A DNA stretch of 64,000 nt from Neolewinella maritima (GTDB lineage: Bacteria; Bacteroidota; Bacteroidia; Chitinophagales; Saprospiraceae). Each line of letters begins with the position of its first letter. The first letter of the stretch is position 1. Under the pieces are notes generated by a model that saw only the letters and a list, made by a program, of their open reading frames with translations, was not told where the DNA came from and did not search any database. Location of the stretch: positions 992,001-1,056,000 of the forward strand of contig NZ_CAKLPZ010000001.1 of NCBI RefSeq assembly GCF_923081025.1, read 5' to 3'. Positions 62,644-64,000 of the stretch are shown here, in pieces. A program made the position numbers and the translations under genes.

Positions 62644-63750
62644 ATGCCACCGCTCCCCCTCATCGTCGACGCCCACCTGGACCTGGCCACCAACGCCATG
62701 ACACTGAACCGCGACCTGACGCGGCCGGTGCACGAGATCCGCGCCCGCGAGCTGGCCCTCGGGCTGGACGACTACCCCGACCGCGGCCATGGCACCGTAG
62801 CGCTACCAGAACTGCGGCGGGGTGGGGTAGGGCTGGTGTTTGCTACCCTCATCGCGCGCTACTCCGCTACGGGGAGTCGGCAGAAGAACCTGGCCCTGCC
62901 CGGCTGGCACTCCCCCGCCCAGGCTTACGCCAGTGCGCAGGGGCAGCTGGCCTGGTACCGCGAGATGGAGCGGCTGGGGGAGATGGTGCAAATCAGCGAT
63001 CGCGCGGGACTGGAGCGGCACCTGGAGCTGTGGCGCACGGCGGAGACAACGAATGCCCTGCCGGTGGGCTACGTGCTGGCCCTAGAGGGGGCCGACTCGA
63101 TCGTGACGCTGGATCATCTGCATCAGTACTACGCACAGGGGCTGCGGTCGGTGGGTCTGGCACACTTCGGTCCGGGGCGGTATGCGGCGGGGACGAATTC
63201 GGACGGTAGCGGTCTGACCGCCGCGGGCAGGGAACTAGTCCGCGAGATGAATACCTTGAATATGCTACTCGACGTGACCCACCTGACCGACCGGGGCTTT
63301 TACGAGGCATTGGAGCTATATACTGGTCCGCTGCTGGCCAGTCACCAGAACTGTCGCGCGCTGGTGCCGGGGGAGCGGCAGTTCAGCGACGCGCAGCTGC
63401 GGGCGGTGATCGAGCGGGGAGGGGTGGTCGGCGGCGCGCTGGATGCGTGGATGCTGCAGGCCGGCTACGTGCGGGGGCAGTCACCGCGGGCGCTGGGTAT
63501 CGGTCTGGAGCGCATCATAGACCACTACGATCACGTGTGCCAGCTAGCCGGCAATGCCGACCACATCGCCATCGGTTCGGACCTAGACGGGCTGTTCGGC
63601 ACCGAGCAGTCGCCCTACGACCTGGATACGGTGGCGGACCTGCAGCGGATCGGTCCGTTGCTGCGCGGGCGGGGCTATACGGAGGCGGAGGTGGAGCAGG
63701 TGCTATCCGGCAACTGGCTGCTGCTGCTCGCCGGCGTGCTGGCACCCTAA
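62644..63750 (+). CDS. M19 membrane-dipeptidase family peptidase
   Basis: A 368-residue zinc dipeptidase. Metal ligands are in VDAHLDLA (residues 8-15), the Glu in VLALEGADSI (about 148), and SHQNCRALV (about 235), then the IAIGSDLDGLFG motif (about 315). The family splits dipeptides, including D-amino-acid-containing ones. No signal peptide is present, so the enzyme is cytoplasmic. It follows the D-threonine-aldolase-like gene by 12 bp. Confidence 0.92.
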   Translation: MPPLPLIVDAHLDLATNAMTLNRDLTRPVHEIRARELALGLDDYPDRGHGTVALPELRRGGVGLVFATLIARYSATGSRQKNLALPGWHSPAQAYASAQGQLAWYREMERLGEMVQISDRAGLERHLELWRTAETTNALPVGYVLALEGADSIVTLDHLHQYYAQGLRSVGLAHFGPGRYAAGTNSDGSGLTAAGRELVREMNTLNMLLDVTHLTDRGFYEALELYTGPLLASHQNCRALVPGERQFSDAQLRAVIERGGVVGGALDAWMLQAGYVRGQSPRALGIGLERIIDHYDHVCQLAGNADHIAIGSDLDGLFGTEQSPYDLDTVADLQRIGPLLRGRGYTEAEVEQVLSGNWLLLLAGVLAP

Positions 63751-63755
63751 CTTGC
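63748..63755 (+). promoter_or_regulatory. -7 box TAACTTGC overlapping the M19 stop
   Basis: The TAA stop of the M19 gene is the beginning of the box, which ends 4 nt before the next ATG (63760). Weak match. Confidence 0.3.
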
Positions 63756-63759
63756 GCCG

Positions 63760-64000
63760 ATGAAACTGCCCGTGCTCCACGAAGACGACCACCTGATCGT
63801 CGTCAACAAACCCACCGACCTACTCACCGTACCGGACCGCCACGATCCGGAGCTCCCCAACCTGAAGCACATGCTGGCTGCCCAGCACGGCAGCATCATC
63901 CCCGTACACCGGCTGGACCGGCCCACCACCGGCGTGCTCGTCTTCGCCAAAACGGCCGAGGCGCACCGGGGCCTGAGCATGCAGTTCGAGGCCCGCGACG
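63760..64000 (+). CDS. RluA-family pseudouridine synthase, 3' partial
   Basis: The first 80 codons of an RNA pseudouridine synthase, cut by the window's right edge. It starts LPVLHEDDHLIVVNKPTDLLTVP and reaches the catalytic VHRLDRPTTGVLVFAKT (Asp near residue 51). No S4 domain precedes it. It is 10 bp downstream of the M19 gene in the same direction. Confidence 0.9.
   Translation, partial: MKLPVLHEDDHLIVVNKPTDLLTVPDRHDPELPNLKHMLAAQHGSIIPVHRLDRPTTGVLVFAKTAEAHRGLSMQFEARD

Noticed and set aside
1-64000. tRNA, rRNA, insertion sequences, prophage genes
   Set aside because: None seen by eye; a covariance search for tRNAs and small RNAs could not be run.

Overview
The window looks like chromosomal DNA of a GC-rich (about 60% by eye) member of the Bacteroidota, most likely a Lewinella-type saprospirian. 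The taxon is an inference from combined signs: a SusC/SusD pair, a secreted protein ending in a type IX secretion sorting domain, LytS/LytTR signalling, Bacteroidota-type promoters (TTTG, about 20 bp, TAnnTTTG), and Bacteroidota-type ParE, DnaE and PIF1-like helicase. I see no rRNA, tRNA, CRISPR array, integrase or transposase. The window cuts a polyprenol-phosphate mannose synthase gene at the left end and an RluA pseudouridine synthase gene at the right end.

Layout. 1-9.4 kb: housekeeping and cell-envelope genes (Dpm1-like transferase, DUF5060 glycoside hydrolase, S9 glutamyl peptidase, M15 peptidase, cytochrome c, small membrane proteins, PIF1-like helicase), with a telomere-like TTAACCCC repeat at 4.65-4.9 kb. 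9.5-25.9 kb: one long co-directional exopolysaccharide cluster: export lipoprotein, Wzc-type tyrosine kinase, flippase, polymerase, five or six glycosyltransferases, a polysaccharide deacetylase, AsnB, the split PssD/PssE transferase, a Gfo/Idh oxidoreductase and an unrecognised aldo-keto-reductase-like protein, closed by a strong hairpin terminator. 26-45.8 kb: housekeeping genes (isocitrate dehydrogenase, AI-2E transporter, AsmA-like protein, ParE, universal stress protein, TrpS, gluconate transporter, dodecin, KDO transferase, pseudouridine synthase, ECF sigma factor with a MscS channel). 46-54 kb: a probable xylan or related glycan locus, with a GH10 xylanase behind a LytS/LytTR pair and a divergent SusC/SusD pair. 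54-64 kb: DnaE, a PKD/carbohydrate-binding T9SS cargo protein, a MOSC protein, then a RidA / D-threonine-aldolase-like / M19 dipeptidase operon.

The most unusual points are: (1) a KDO transferase fused in frame to a complete signal peptide and secreted two-repeat domain (39250-41304); (2) an uncharacterised barrel protein translationally tied to a Gfo/Idh oxidoreductase at the end of the exopolysaccharide operon; (3) repeated placement of TAnnTTTG-like boxes only 3-6 nt before start codons, suggesting leaderless or nearly leaderless mRNAs; (4) several long intergenic inverted repeats, one of which supplies the last codons of a universal stress protein; (5) a perfect DnaA box next to the dnaE promoter.
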